The notes under the pieces were generated by a model, which searched no databases, had not been told where the DNA came from, and saw only the letters and a program-made list of their open reading frames with translations. A stretch of DNA of 64,000 nt from assembly GCA_026826555.1 (NCBI GenBank), contig JAKSZT010005175.1, positions 1,948,118 through 2,012,117 on the forward strand. Direction: 5' to 3'. This document shows, one piece after another, positions 47,380 to 60,209 of the stretch (the stretch's first letter is position 1; each line of letters opens with the position of its first letter). A program made the translations under genes and the position numbers. The DNA is from Tolypeutes matacus (taxonomy: Eukaryota > Chordata > Mammalia > Cingulata > Chlamyphoridae).

Positions 47380-48810
47380 CAGTTGTCCCAGCACATTTGT
47401 TGAATAGACTTTTCTGGGCCCAGCTGGATGGGATTGACAGCCTTGTCAATAATCAATTTGCCATACATTTGAGGATCTATTGGAACACTCAATTCTATTC
47501 CATTGGTAAAGATATCTATCTTTATGACAATGCCATGCTGTTTTTACCACTCTAGCCTAGTAATATGCTTTAAAGTCATGATATGAACATCGTCCAATTT
47601 CATTCTTCTTTTTAAAGATATTTTTTTGGCTATTCAAGACCTCTAATTCTTTTAAATAAATTTGATAATTTGCCTTTCCAATTCTGTAGAAAAATGCTGC
47701 TGGAAGTTTTATTATTTAGAAACCACATATCTGATAAAGTTTTGATATCCATGTTATAAAAAGATATTATACACCCCAATGATAAAACAACAAGCAACCC
47801 AATTTAAAAAAATGGGCTAAAGACTTGAATAAACATTTCTCTAAAGAATAAATAAAAATGGCTAAAAAGCACATAAAAATGTTCAAAATAACTATGTATT
47901 AGGGAAATGAAAATCAAAACTACACTGAGATATCATTTCAAACCTTATAGAATAACCATTATTACAAAAACAGAAAAATTTAATGCCAGAAATGATGTGA
48001 AGAAATAGGAACAGTCCTTCCTGTTGGGAATTTCAAGTGGTGCAGCCTTTGTGAAAGATAGTTTGCCATTTCTTCAAGGAACTAAATATAGAACTGCTGT
48101 ATGGTCAAGGAATCCCATTATGAGGAATATATTCAGAAGTACTGAAAGCCAGGAAGTGAATTGATATTTGCACACTAATGTTCATAGCAGCATTATTCAC
48201 AATTGCTAACTTATGGAAACAACCCAAGTGTCCATCAACCAATGGCTATATAAGCAAAATGTGGTATATACATAAAATGGAAGACTATTCAGCTGTAAGA
48301 AGAAATGAAATTGGGATGCATATCAATGTGGATGAACCTTGATGATATTATGTTGAATCAAATAAGTTAGACACAAAAGGACAAATATTGCATGGTCTCA
48401 CTAATATGACCTAAAACAATTAGTAAACTCATCAAGGTAAATTCTAGAGTATAGGTTACTAGGAAATTGAATGTGGGTTCAGAATGGAAGCTGGTACTTA
48501 ACGTATGAAGAATTTTTAATAAGGTTTATTGTAAATGTGTGGAAATGAATAGAGTGGATGGTAATATTTTATAGAGAGTATAAGTAACACTGCTGATTTA
48601 TAAACATGATTGTCCAATGGTAATATTTTGACAATGCTCTTTCATAGTTTGTAAGAATTGTTTCACAACAACCCAAGTGTTGGTGGTGGGGTAATGTATG
48701 GGAGCCCTGTATGATGATAGGCATGTTTGTTTTGTAAGTTCACAACTTATACTATACATTTATTTTTATGGATGTTTATGTCTGAATAATAAACTTCAAT
48801 AAAAAATTTA
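47380..48810 (+). mobile_element. Twin-primed LINE-1 with inverted 5' segment
   Basis: The left part (47380-47715) is antisense ORF2: AGTTGTCCCAGCACATTTGT, then CTCAATTCTATTCCATTG and TTTTTGGCTATTCAAG. The right part (47716-48810) is sense ORF2 end plus 3'-UTR: CATATCTGATAAAG, GTGTCCATCAACCAATGG, GATGAACCTTGATGATATTA, ending with AATAAACTTCAATAAAAAA. In L1 order the outer end of the inverted part lies a few hundred bases upstream of the start of the right part, as in twin priming with a small loss. A 6-bp AATTTA at 47374-47379 and 48805-48810 is a weak candidate target duplication. Confidence 0.78.
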
Positions 48811-49425
48811 GACGGAAAGAGTTCCAAATTTCCTATCAAATTAATGAGATTGCTAGAAATCAGAAAAACAGGAAAATTTTCACCTAATATTATCCGTGAA
48901 ACCCATCAATATAAACATGGTGACTTAAGTCACATTCTTCAACTGAATACAGTGTGAAAACACATCTGATGGCAAACCTGACACTTAAATTATATTTATA
49001 GGTACACAAGGAATATCCCAATGTAAAGCGATTACACTCAATTATATCCTGTTTGTTATTTAAATGGAAAATGATATTCTAGACAGTGGTGAGGTAGTTA
49101 ATAACAAAGAAATTGGGCACAAGTACATCTACTTTTCCATAGAAAAGAAATGAAGAAATTTTTAGGTACTTTTTGGCTCAAGAATCTTTAAAAACACTGA
49201 TAATTTATGAGGTTACTTTTTAAGATAATAGTATGTTAAATTTTCTACCACCTGTTTTCATATTATATCATATTTAAATTCAGAAAGATAAATTAATTTT
49301 GTGTTTTTAACATCCAATAATGTTACAGACATATGTACACACCCCAGTGTGCTAAATTTAAACATGCTATATTTGTATAAAATACCTTTCTTTAACAGGT
49401 CATAATCAAATGGGAGTAGCCACTT
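48811..49425. other. No recognisable feature
   Basis: AT-rich and apparently unique. I searched it for the missing 5' part of OR fragment C on the minus strand and did not find OR motifs. Confidence 0.45.
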
Positions 49426-49429
49426 CCTT

Positions 49430-50735
49430 TTTTAAAAATATATATACATATGTTTTTAAAATAGTACTTAGATTACATAAATGTTACATAAAAATATAGG
49501 GGATCCCCATATGCACCACTTCCTACACCTCCCACATTTTCCCATATTAACATCATTCATTAGTGTGGTACATTTTTTTACAATTGATTAAAACATTTTA
49601 CAGCATTGCTACTAAGCACGGATTATAGTTTACATTGTAGTTTACACTCTCTCTTGCACAATTTTGTAGGTTTTGGCAAGATATGTCATGGCCTGTATCT
49701 GTCATTGTAATGCCACTCAGTAAAATTCCCAAATCCCCCAAATGCCCCCATATTTCACCTGTTTTTCCCTCACCTTGCCATCAGAACCTCTAGTGGCCAT
49801 TGCATCCACATGAATGATATCATTTCCTCCATTGTTAGAATCAAAATGTCTATATTATAATACCAGTAAGTCTACTTTAGTCCAAAGTTCATTCCCCAAT
49901 CCTGACGATTCTGGGATGTTGATGCCCATTCCACATCTAATAGAGAGGATGCTTTGATCCCATGGGGCAGATGGATGTGACTCTATCGCCTGCAGTTGTA
50001 GATTTTCTCAGTTCCTTGGGCTGGTCATTGTCCATTATCATCTCCTTGTTATTTGTCCTGGGTCAGTCCAATGAACTGGAGAGTAGGTATTGCAACTCCG
50101 TTGAGATTTAGGGCTCAGCTGGGACATGGAGAGCCCAGAGATTAAAGTTTCTTGGACATATACCTACCAACTCCAGCACCTACTATAGGCTCAAATAGAA
50201 GGGACAGAAGAGGCATGTGTAGAGAAGTCACATCTGAGTTCAACTCTGTCACACTTGGGAGCACAAACTCCAAAGCATGGCCCACTGGCAAGGCACTAAA
50301 CTCTGGAGCTATCTGCCATAACTGTAGGACCTGGGTCTCTCCAGAGCCTTCAGGAGCCCCACTATTTGGGGTAGCATCTACCTTGACCATCTATGAGGTC
50401 CCACTGAGACATGCATAAGCATTACCTCTCTAATGACCTCCTGACTCACTTTGAAGTCTCTTAGCCATATATACTCATTTGTCTTTATCTTTTCCCCCTT
50501 TTATTCAAGGTCTTTTTCCAGTTGTATCACCAGCAGGTGCTTGATAGTAATCCCTCAGTGCCAGGGAGGCTCATCCCCAGGGAGTCCTGTCTTTTGCTGG
50601 GGGGAAGGTAATACATTTATATGCTGAGTTTGTTTTAGAGAGAGGCCACATTTGAGCAACAAGGAGGCTCTCAGGAGCTAACTCTTAGGCAAGAAGTAGT
50701 CACTTTCACATCACAAGATTTTACCCAATTTAAAA
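49430..50735 (-). mobile_element. XR copy, minus orientation, most complete uninterrupted 3' part
   Basis: On the plus strand it runs from a T/A-rich tail with ACATAAATGTTACATAAAAA (49477) through GGGGATCCCCATATGCACCA (49499) and TTCATTAGTGTGGTACATTT (49556). It then has ATCCCATGGGGCAGATGGAT (49957), GAGAGTAGGTATTGCAACTC (50080), GACATGCATAAGCATTACCT (50408) and AGAGAGAGGCCACATTTGAG (50636). This is the best copy for building a consensus. Open frames of 82-88 codons on either strand are not shared with other copies. Confidence 0.75.
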
Positions 50736-51889
50736 GAGAAACAATGTGAAAAATATTTAATTACAATGTTTCCAGATGACTTAAAAATGAGGTCAGATCA
50801 ACTTACATTTAGCTTGTCTCACTGGGCTTTCTTTTCATACTAAACCAGTTGTGTTCTCGGCTGGCAATGATTACTTTCCATTTGTCCTTCAGGAGCAGTG
50901 GTAAAAAGCAGCAGAAGTTAATCTTAGGTAGATGCAACTTGTGTGAGATAAAAAAGAGTACCTGTTTTCCTGCATCATTTCTGAAATACATATCAACAAA
51001 TTGCCATATGGCCCTTTGCATCTTCTTACACTCTTATTATTAATATTCACATTTAACTTAATGACAATATAAGGTGTTTCTCTATCCCAGAAAAGTTCTT
51101 TTGTGGATTTTCAAAATATATTTCTGTCATTAAGAGATCATGAACATTTCATTAAAATTAATATATAATAGTTGCTTATTTTGTCTCTAAAATAATTGTG
51201 ACTTTAAAATAATCTACTGATCACTAATAAAACTGTTTTTAAAGGCTAAAAGGATTAAATCACCATATTAAATCACAAAGTAGTGCTTAAGTTGTCTTTA
51301 AGTTGTACATTTGCTTGTCATATGATACTAGTATATTCTAAAATATCATGTTTATATTTATAGTGATAAATATTTATGTAAATTATTTGTAATCATAACC
51401 TATGCAAGAATTTAAAATTGTTTAATAAAATTTACTATGTTCTTATATTAATTGTCAACTGATAAGCATCTGTTATGGAATGTAGTTTAAGCTCATTAAG
51501 AAGTTCATGGAGGAGATAAAATATGAATATTTTAAACTTATGGATAACAAGTATTTATAGCAGAGATGGTACATTAGATAGATAATAATATTCTATGTGA
51601 TATAAGATGGGACAGTAGATAGATAATATTCTATGTGATATAACATTAGAACTTTAGATGTCTGAGATCAAGGTTACACATCTTGTGTTTTGTACTATCT
51701 TCACTTGTCCTGGGGATCCCATATAGTAATCTATAAATAAATACTTGGCTATGTTAATAAGAAACTCTGAGAAGTTTTTGAAAAATACTTTGAGGTTTGG
51801 CATCAAACCCAGAAATTATAACTTAGCAAATAAGTTATTATTTTGGCCATGGAATCTGAATTAAAATGAAAAAAATAAATAAATGTGAT
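50736..51889. other. Unique sequence with one small tandem duplication
   Basis: No gene recognised. At 51565-51643 a unit of about 40 bases (GATGG-ACA-TAGATAGATAAT, then ATTCTATGTGATATAA) is present twice in a row with one small indel. The rest looks unique. Confidence 0.5.
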
Positions 51890-53460
51890 CCTAATAAGCA
51901 GCCCAAATGGAAGCAACTATCAGTTAATTAAAGAATTTCCAAATTGATCTATAGGTTCAATGTAACACTAAACTATTAATTTTTCATTGATAACAAAGTT
52001 GAGTCTTCAATTTACATGAAATATTTGGATAAACTATTCAAAACAAATTTGAAAAGAAGAAAAAAGTTGGTGGATTCACAAACTGGTATCAGTATGTACC
52101 AATATACTAATTTATGAACAGAATATGACATTTTTGAGAAGATAAATACCTAGATAAATGAAACCAATTGGGTAGCTCAGAAATAGATTCACACATAATT
52201 GATCAATTTATGTTTTACAAATGTGCTAAAGAATATGCAAAAGGCAAACATTTGCTTCTTTTTTTTAATGGTGCTGACAAATTTGAATACTCTTTTGCCA
52301 AAATAATGAGACATTAGATCATTGTTTGGAGGATATATAAAACATCTCTCAAAGCAGAATTTAGACAAATGAATATGAAGCATAATGCTATAAAATTTCT
52401 AAAGTCAAGATAGGCTGCTTCTGTGTGACCATGGGCTAGTCATGCAAAATTCATGAACCATAAGAGATAACTCAATACATGGTACTACATCATAATAAAA
52501 TCTGCTCTATGAAAGACACTGTTGAGGGAACGAGCAAACTATTCACAATAGGGATAAAATGTTTGATAAACAGCTATTTAAAAAAAGTATGTATCCATAA
52601 TACAGTAACTCTCAAACTCAATAATATGGAAATAAAAGGAAAGGAAAACAATTAAAAATGTGCAAAAACTTGAACACACTTCACCAAAGAAGATACACAG
52701 ATGACATCTAAGCCAATGTAAAGATACTCTATATCATTTGTCATAGGGAAATAAAATTTAAAACCCAGTAGGATCTCATACAACTGCTAAATGGCTAAAA
52801 TAAACATGTATAATAATAAGTGAATATACAAAGCACTTAAAAGAATGCAGAGCAATTTAAACTCTCAACAGTTATCGGTCGAATATGAACTGATGCAATC
52901 ACTTTAGGAAACAATCTGACAATTTCTTAAGAAGTGAAAACAATTACTCAATGATCCAGCAATCTCCTCTTTTTGTTCAAAAGAAGCAAATGTCCACATA
53001 TAGAGCTGTAAGACAATATTTATAATCCAAAATTGGACACAATCCACCTGCCCATCAACTAGTGAATAGGCAAGCTGAGGTACCTGTGTACAAAGGAATT
53101 AAATTCAGTAATAAAAAGGAAAAAATTCCTGATATATTCAAGTACACAGATGAATCTCAAATACATTATGCTGAGTGGAATAAGTCAAACTCATACAACG
53201 TGATTCCACTTAGATCACATTCTGGATAGAGCAAAATTAAAACAATGGAGAAAACATCTGTTGTGGCCATAAGAGTGGGTAAAGTGAGGTATTTGGTTGC
53301 AGAGTGGATGAGGGGGCAGTTAAAGTGTTGGATATGTTCCATAAATTGATTGTTGTTGCCCAAGTATATTAATTTCTAAAAATTCAAATAAGTGGCACAT
53401 GTAAATGGTGTATTTATGCATTTATTTAAAATAACCCTAATTTTAAAGATACATGTTACA
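51890..53460 (+). repeat. Old L1M ORF2 3' half and 3'-UTR
   Basis: Conserved ORF2 3' words appear in order, all diverged: AATTGATCTATAGGTTCAATG (about 51941), AGCTCAGAAATAGATTCACA (52173), TTGATCAATTTATGTTTTAC, AATGGTGCTGACAAATTTG (52267), TCATTTGTCATAGGGAAAT, CATTATGCTGAGTGGAATAAG and GGATATGTTCCATAAATTGATTG. The wording is that of the older L1M group, older than the L1 at 4988-10838. No frame survives. Confidence 0.72.
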
Positions 53461-54179
53461 TAAATTAATCTTTGCTACAGTATAAGAGTTAGCTTTATAG
53501 GGAGGAGAGTGACTAGAAGAGAACTAGTGTTGGCAATGTTTGTTTCCTAGTCTTGGTCCTGTTTACAGGATTTTTTTTGCAGAATATGAAATTTCATTAA
53601 GCTTTACATATCTGATATTTCGACTTGTTTGTATGTGCATTATCTTTACAAATATTAAAAAGGGAAACAAATTTATTTTGTTTTACATTTTGTAATAAAG
53701 TCTATAAATCCTTACTCCTTATATGCTCTTTGAGTCAGACTTATCATTTTTCTGATTCTCTTAAAAATGAAATAGTATATCCTTTTTTGTCATGTATTCA
53801 TTTTAAATTTCTATGAGTTAAGACTTTACATGTTGAAAATTATAGTTTAGGTTTTTAAGATCCGATAGCTTCCCTTAAATTTTAATTATCTTTCTTATTT
53901 TAAACTTATTTTTCTTAATGTCTGTCCTTTCCACTTTTTCTTTCATTAACTGTACTTTTATGTTTACTACCCCCCTTCTATTTTAAAATTAGTCTTCATT
54001 TCTGTTTTTCTTAATTTAATTTTTAATTACATTCTGAGGTCTTTTCACCATGTTTTCATATCCTTCTATGTCTATCAATATCATTTCAGATTATCATCAA
54101 TTTTTTGAAGCTTTAATAATTTCAATTTTTTATTGTATTTTATAATTTTATTTACCTTATTTATTATTTATTAGTTATA
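53461..54179. other. No firm feature
   Basis: T-rich sequence, possibly antisense L1 5' region remnants around 53830-54170. Not distinctive enough to call. Confidence 0.4.
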
Positions 54180-54184
54180 GTATT

Positions 54185-54743
54185 TGTATTAGTCTGCCAA
54201 AGGGATACTGATGCAAAGTACCAGAAGTCTGTTGGCTTTTATAAAGGGTATTTATTTAGGTTAAAAGCTTACAGTTACCAGGCCCTAAAGATTCCAAGTC
54301 AAGGTTGTTTTCTCACCAAAGTCAGTTGCCAAGTGTTGAAGCAAGATAGTTGCTCATCTCTCGCTGGTATCTCAGCTGTAGGTGATCAGACAAATGGCTC
54401 TTCTCAGACAAATGGCTCTTCTCTCCCCAGGCTTTAGCTGTTTGAGCCTTCTCCTTTTTGTGACTTGACAACGTTCTCTCCTTTGACATCTATAGAACTC
54501 TCTCACTTTCAGTGTTGTCTTGAATGAATGTCTATTTATATAGACCCACCAAGGGGGTGGGGACTCAACCTTAGTCTTGCCCTACTGAAGTGGTCGAATC
54601 AAAGGCCCTAAATAGATTTTATCAAGTAAAACTAAGACCCTGAAATTTAACACAATCAAAGGTTTCATGCCCTGAGGAATAGATTAGTTTACAAACATAA
54701 TCTTTCTCTTTTTGGGATTCATGAATATTCTCAAAATGACCCA
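54185..54743 (+). mobile_element. Solo MaLR-like LTR 1 with 5-bp TSD GTATT
   Basis: 559 bp, TG to CA, flanked by GTATT at 54180-54184 and 54744-54748. The opening TGTATTAGTCTGCCAAAG, then GGTATTTATTTAGGTTAAA, and the closing TTTACAAACATAATCTTTCT and TGGGATTCATGAATATTCTC define the family together with 55164-55717 and 13060-13496. A 5-bp duplication and this opening motif fit ERV-L/MaLR LTRs. An internal 18-base direct repeat, TCAGACAAATGGCTCTTC, lies at about 54387-54424. No internal retroviral sequence adjoins it. Confidence 0.75.
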
Positions 54744-54748
54744 GTATT

Positions 54749-55158
54749 CATTATCCTGCCATTTTTACTTACTGAGACCTATATATTCCAGAACTTTCTT
54801 CCTTATTTGCAACTTTCCTTTCAATATTTCTGTTCTACTCAGTTTTCTTCTGCCTGTCTTGTCTCAGTTTCATTCAATTTTGTTTTTAGTATTTGTTTAT
54901 TTATTCTCTCTCTTTCAAATAGAGCATTTACTCAAGTACCTGAAAGTTTTCATTCTCTGCTCATTTGCTTCTCTTTCTAAGTGGGTCAGAAATTCTTAGT
55001 TCCGTGTAGCATCAATTCTTTCAGTGTCACCTTATCATGGACACCCACCTTACACCATCTCTAAAATATGTCAGACAGCCACCCCAATACTATACTTTAT
55101 CCTGAGAGTGTTTACAGTCCATGGCATGTTTATTTGTTTTATATCATGCCAACATATA
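54749..55158. other. Spacer between the two MaLR-like LTRs
   Basis: T-rich non-coding sequence with a faint antisense L1/HAL1-like look. It contains no gag-pol frame, which argues against the two LTRs belonging to one provirus. Confidence 0.45.
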
Positions 55159-55163
55159 GGCCC

Positions 55164-55717
55164 TGTATTAGTTAGCCAAAGGGGTGCTAATGCAAAGTAT
55201 CAGAAATCTCTTGGCTTTTATAAAGAGTACTTATTTGGGGTAAAAGCTTACAGTTTCAAAATTCTAAAGAGTCCAACTCAAGGTTCCTTTCTTATCCAAG
55301 TCAGTTGTCACATGTTGAAGCAAGGTGGTTGCCAATCTCTGTGAGGATTCAAATTCTTCTCTCTTAGCTGCAGTCTGGCATATGTTATGTGTCTCTGTGG
55401 GGGGCTTGTGATGTTTGAGCTTTCTCCTTTCTGTCACATGGCAGGACTAAAATACACAAAGTCTTCCCTCTTCCATGTCTTCTTCCGTGTCTTCTTGAGT
55501 GAGTGCCCATTTATATAACCCACCAAGGGGGCGGGCAAGACTTAAACTGAGTTAAACCCTACTGAAGTGGTCGAATCAAAGCTCTAATCTTAAAATAATT
55601 TAATCAAAGACATCTCAGCTCAATCTAATACAATCAAAGGGGAGCATACCAGAGGTACAGACCTGTTTACAAACAATTTCTCTTTTTGGAATTTATGAAT
55701 AATCTCAAACTGCCAAA
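55164..55717 (+). mobile_element. Solo MaLR-like LTR 2 with 5-bp TSD GGCCC
   Basis: 554 bp, opening TGTATTAGTTAGCCAAAG, flanked by GGCCC at 55159-55163 and 55718-55722. It is collinear with LTR 1 throughout: TTGGCTTTTATAAAGAG, GTAAAAGCTTACAGTTTC, CTACTGAAGTGGTCGAATCA and CAATCTAATACAATCAAAGG. The target duplication differs from that of LTR 1, so it is an independent insertion. The expected terminal CA reads AA. Confidence 0.78.
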
Positions 55718-55722
55718 GGCCC

Positions 55723-57220
55723 TCAGAAGTATTTCTCATAAATATCAGGAGCATCTAGAGAAAAAAATTGTGTTGCTTATTCCTTGTCCACAATGTTAAA
55801 TTTCTCTATTTGGCTCCTAGTTTTGTTGATGTGTGTGTGTGTGTATGTGTGTTTGATACTAATTCTTCTGAATAAGTATAAGTTAGCATTCTGAATTTAA
55901 TAAAATGGCAACACTCATGAAGAACTTTAGAGCCTTATACTTTGGATATTTCCAATTCCACATCCCTATGCCCTTTTTTGTAATTTTGTTATCACTTTGT
56001 TTAATATTTCTTTGAATAAACTCAGAATTTATAACTTGTTCCTTGCAAGCACAGTTATTCATCATTAAACAGACTAGAGATATAATAAATTTGGATCAGT
56101 ATAATCCTATGTACTAGATTCTGCAAGAAATGTATTGTGTTGTAACATAATCTTTTATCATATTACAAATATTTGCAATATAATATGGGTTATTTGAAAA
56201 ATAAAGAAACTGGTCTCAAAGAAATGCAGTGCTAACCAATGTCTGAGCTTTATAGTATACATCTAGGCCTCGTATCTTAAAATGTCTTATATAGCACTAA
56301 AACATATTTGGTTATTTCTAAGTTTCCATTTTAAATGAGGTCAAAGATCTCTATTTTTTTTTAAATGTCAATATTTAGTGCATTATTCCAGAACCATTTA
56401 TTTTTATTATTGAGTAAATCAACATTGTTGTTTAGAAGCAGAAGATAATTGGATCATACTCCCTTTGGGGCATCTCTTTTGGTTTACAGTAGCTATGTAA
56501 ATGGATGTAAACAATCTAAATATATCATAATCATAGTGTAAATTAAATGTTCATTTGCTGTTCCACAGGTAAGATGAAATTTCAGATATTTTGCTGAATA
56601 TTTTAAGAGAAAGCATGTACATTATCAAGTCAAACATGCTATGAAAGTCTTGGTAATAACATTTTAATTCTTGCCTATTGCCTGGGTGCCTAGGAACTAT
56701 CCATACTAACCAGATTCATGTAGAGTTCTATATACGTATTGGAACCCCATCATTATTGCAAAGCAACAAAGAATAAAGAAAATGTAAAGTGAATGTTTGT
56801 AGTGGTAAATAAGAGTGCTCCAATTTGGGTGGATGCTTTCATTGACCATGGAAGAATGCATTCCAGTTCAAATTAAGAGCAAGAAAGCTAGAGTATAAAT
56901 GTAAACAGTTGTGAAAATTTAACAATAGATGGCAAGAAACTTCAGCTCTCTGGTCTCTTTATTTTGTTATAATAAGGCAAATAACAATAATTATTTTAAG
57001 CTTATTTTTCTAGCTATGAAATCTACAGTCCTTTTCAGATTACTAGTGTTTCATTGACTCTTAATAGCAGTCTTTTTATGCATAATTTCCTTCTCTTTTC
57101 TTAGTGGCTTTAAAAAATATCTGTATGCCTCAAGAACCATGTTTTGTTTTCTTTCAATAAGGGGGCAAGTAATGGTTGCAAAATAAAGCCATGGTAAAAT
57201 AAGAAATAATATATAACTGT
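55723..57220. other. Unique sequence with a short (TG)n tract
   Basis: A short, interrupted (TG)n microsatellite lies at 55831-55853. Otherwise AT-rich sequence without a recognisable gene or repeat. Confidence 0.5.
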
Positions 57221-57224
57221 TGCG

Positions 57225-57365
57225 AATACATGCACATGGAAGGAGACCTCGAATTCAGTCTTAGGTCTGGCATGTATTAGCTGAGAGAGTAGCAATAAAG
57301 ATGAAATAAAGCAATGTGTACAAAATTCCATTCATGCTGTAAATGTTCAATAAATGATAAATTTT
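57225..57365 (+). repeat. Possible MIR fragment
   Basis: AATTCAGTCTTAGGTCTGGC, TAGCTGAGAGAGTAGC and TAAATGTTCAATAAATGATAA resemble the MIR body and its AATAAATG tail. Weak. Confidence 0.4.
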
Positions 57366-58465
57366 ATTTATTTCTCTTCTCCTTTGCAAACTTTGTTAAG
57401 CTCTAATGTTGAATCCAAGATATCTGGAGTTTTCTGCTTTCTATTAAAATAATATTTATGGAAGATACTTTAATTACTAAAGGTTGACTCCATATTATTA
57501 AAATCTTTAAGAATCACAGTCACTTTCACTATAACTTCTGAGTCTTTTCAATATGTTCTAATATTGATTTTGTATTACATATTTTAACTTATTTTTATAA
57601 TTTTAAATATATACTCTTTTGGTGGTTATTTGAAAGGTAGGTAGATAAAGAAATCCACATCAGTAGCTGTTTTAATCATAATATAAATCACTGGATATGA
57701 ACTAGATAAAATGCTTGAATGCACATTACTAATCATATCCTTTGCTTATAGCTAAGGTTGTAATACCTGACTGAAGGCTTCTGGTCAAATGTATATTTTA
57801 ATGACTTGTTTATAATATTAATTTTGTGAGCCATTAGTTGCATTTAAAAAGGGATACATTTGATGATAAAATTTCAATTATGTGTCTCCATTTATACGCA
57901 AATTTGAAATATATGAAGAAAATTATTTATATAGTTTCTGCTTTATGTGTTTAATTAGTCTGTCTGGCCTGCTTCATCATTCAAAAGTATATCTGTTTTA
58001 AAGAGTAGTAAACTTTGGGCAGTAAGCCTAGTCTCATACAACTTTTACTCAAGGAGCTGAGCCATTAACACATACATTCAATTTCCAAATTCTTTTTTAT
58101 TTAACATCAAATATTGTGGACTCAGTGACATTAATGATCTGGTGTTAAGAATTGTTTCAGGGCTGATATTTTTCTTGTAAGTCCTAATCACATATGAAGA
58201 ATAATAGATTTATTTTACCATATTCATCACATTTTGTATTTTTTTTTCAATTCTACTTTTACTTCCCCTACGTAAGCACTTTTGTCTCAACCTCTCTTCA
58301 GCTAACGTTTATGTCAACTCCTCTACACACTGCACTTTTGAAAAAAAGGTAAGGAGTCACTTTGGGGTGTATAATCAGTTCATTAACACAGTTTTAAAAT
58401 TAAATGAAAATTTTAATAACATTATATGTGTTAAAGTTACCAAAATAATTTACTAATTACAATAT
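57366..58465. other. No recognisable feature
   Basis: AT-rich, apparently unique sequence. No conserved frame or repeat motif. Confidence 0.45.
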
Positions 58466-58890
58466 TTGGTTTGGGGGTTCTTATCTATTTAGTTTCTTTT
58501 ATTTATTTCCTGTTCATAGAATTCAGTTTAAAATCTCCTCTCTCTGACAAATTTTTTTAACATTTTCTCTTTTTCTGACTTTATTATATCCACCAATTCT
58601 TTGAAAATTTTTCATGTGATATTGGCAATATTTCTAAGTAATCCTGAACTTATCTTTATCAGGAGAATATTTGAATGGGGCTTCCTATTCCTTCCCTCAT
58701 TATTTTTAATCCAGATGAATTTTCTTAAACTAGTTAGATCCATGTGAATTAGTAAAACTGCACCTTGACTTTTATCAGAAATTTAAATATTTTACAGATT
58801 ATTTGTAGAAGATTATATGACCTCAAGACTGATTCAAAATTCCTTTTGGATGAATATATAAAAAATAAAAATAACTGTAATAAATATCTC
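58466..58890 (+). repeat. Second copy of the 3146-3535 segment
   Basis: Same orientation and block order as 3146-3535: TTTATTTATTTCCTGTTCATAGA (in parts), AATCCTGAACTTATCTTTATC, GCACCTTGACTT, ATGACCTCAAGACTGATTC. It carries a small extra segment near 58600 (TTTTTCATGTGATATTGGCA) that the other copy lacks. Not a family I recognise. Confidence 0.65.
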
Positions 58891-60205
58891 CATAAATCTT
58901 TCCTTCAATCAGTGCTAAATATGGTCTAATAAATTAAATGTCAGATTCTGTTACGGGTAATTCTTTATTTCTGTGTTGTTTAAAGATAGGACTATCCAAG
59001 AAAAATTTTATTTCACTCTTTCTAACTTTCATTTCTTTCTACCTTTTCACTCTTAAATAATAAGATTCATGTCTAATTGCAATGACTTTGCTTCATTTTT
59101 ACCATAATATTTAATTACTCCTCTATGGCTACTTTAATTATGACTTAGATAATACTTATTTAGTTGTTATTTCACTTAATCCACAAGCAGCAACATAAAA
59201 AAAATTAAAACATTAAAAGAAAAATAATTTCTTATTGTGTTTTCCAGAATAACTTTTACCAATCCTACCAGAGTTCTCAAGGGAATAGAAAACATTGCAT
59301 TTACAAGAAATTAGAGTTCCAAAATAAGCAACTGTTAAGCCATTAAGGCAACAAAATGCTAATTATTTAATAAAGCATTTGAATGAAACTTGAACAGTCA
59401 TACAAATTTTAATTCAATCATAGTATATACCCTAATAAATACGTGAATTTTTTTCAGCAAAACCCAAGAAAACCTAAGACAACTGTGTATTTTTAGAGAT
59501 TAGGTCATAAAATGTTGCAGTACATAATTTGTGGCAATGAAAACCAACCTAATCCAGACATCTTATATTTAAAATCGTTTTAAAGAGTAAATCTTACTAA
59601 ATAGTTTGTTCAATATTAATTCAAATCTTCTTAGTTAACTATCAATATCTTCATAGTAAAAGTGAGTAGATAAAAGCAAATCATTTTCCACAATTGCCGA
59701 AAGATTCCGATTTCTGCTGTTCTATTTCAATATTCTGTCCACTGATGTACTACCCCATGTTTGTGTGAGAAGGAAATTTCTTTAGTTTTTCACTTTGTGT
59801 TTTAGTGTGATTTACTAGGAAAAAGCTGAAAGAATTTGAAAATGACATGAGTTGAACAAATGTATGATATATCTTTGGAACAACACAATCCCTGATTCAG
59901 GCACAGATGGCTTCTGTATTCCATGCCACTGTCATTTCAATGATAAATCAATTGATCAAAGTTTGAAAATAAAGATATGAAAATTGTTCCCCTGAAAATC
60001 ATCATAGAGAAATATTTCCAGGAGTAATCTATGCATATTACAATTAAAACAAACCTGGGTGGCTTCAGGAATTCAATTACTCCAGGAACTATGAAAATAT
60101 TACAATAATTGCCAAGGCGTAACACCAATAATTGACCACTTACAGGCTTTCATTATGAAAGAATTAGTATAATTTCATTTTTTGAATTTAACACTGAATA
60201 AGAAT
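58891..60205. other. No recognisable feature
   Basis: AT-rich, apparently unique sequence. Homology with the 3.5-kb region does not continue here. Confidence 0.45.
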
Positions 60206-60209
60206 TTTA

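Noticed and set aside
50142..50418. Overlapping 82- and 88-codon frames on both strands
   Set aside because: They lie inside an XR copy and are not conserved in other XR copies.
54712..54999. 95-codon hydrophobic open frame
   Set aside because: It spans an LTR boundary and T-rich sequence; hydrophobicity follows from T-rich codons and there is no family signature.
54185..55717. A single short provirus with paired LTRs
   Set aside because: Each LTR has its own different 5-bp target duplication and the spacer has no retroviral content.
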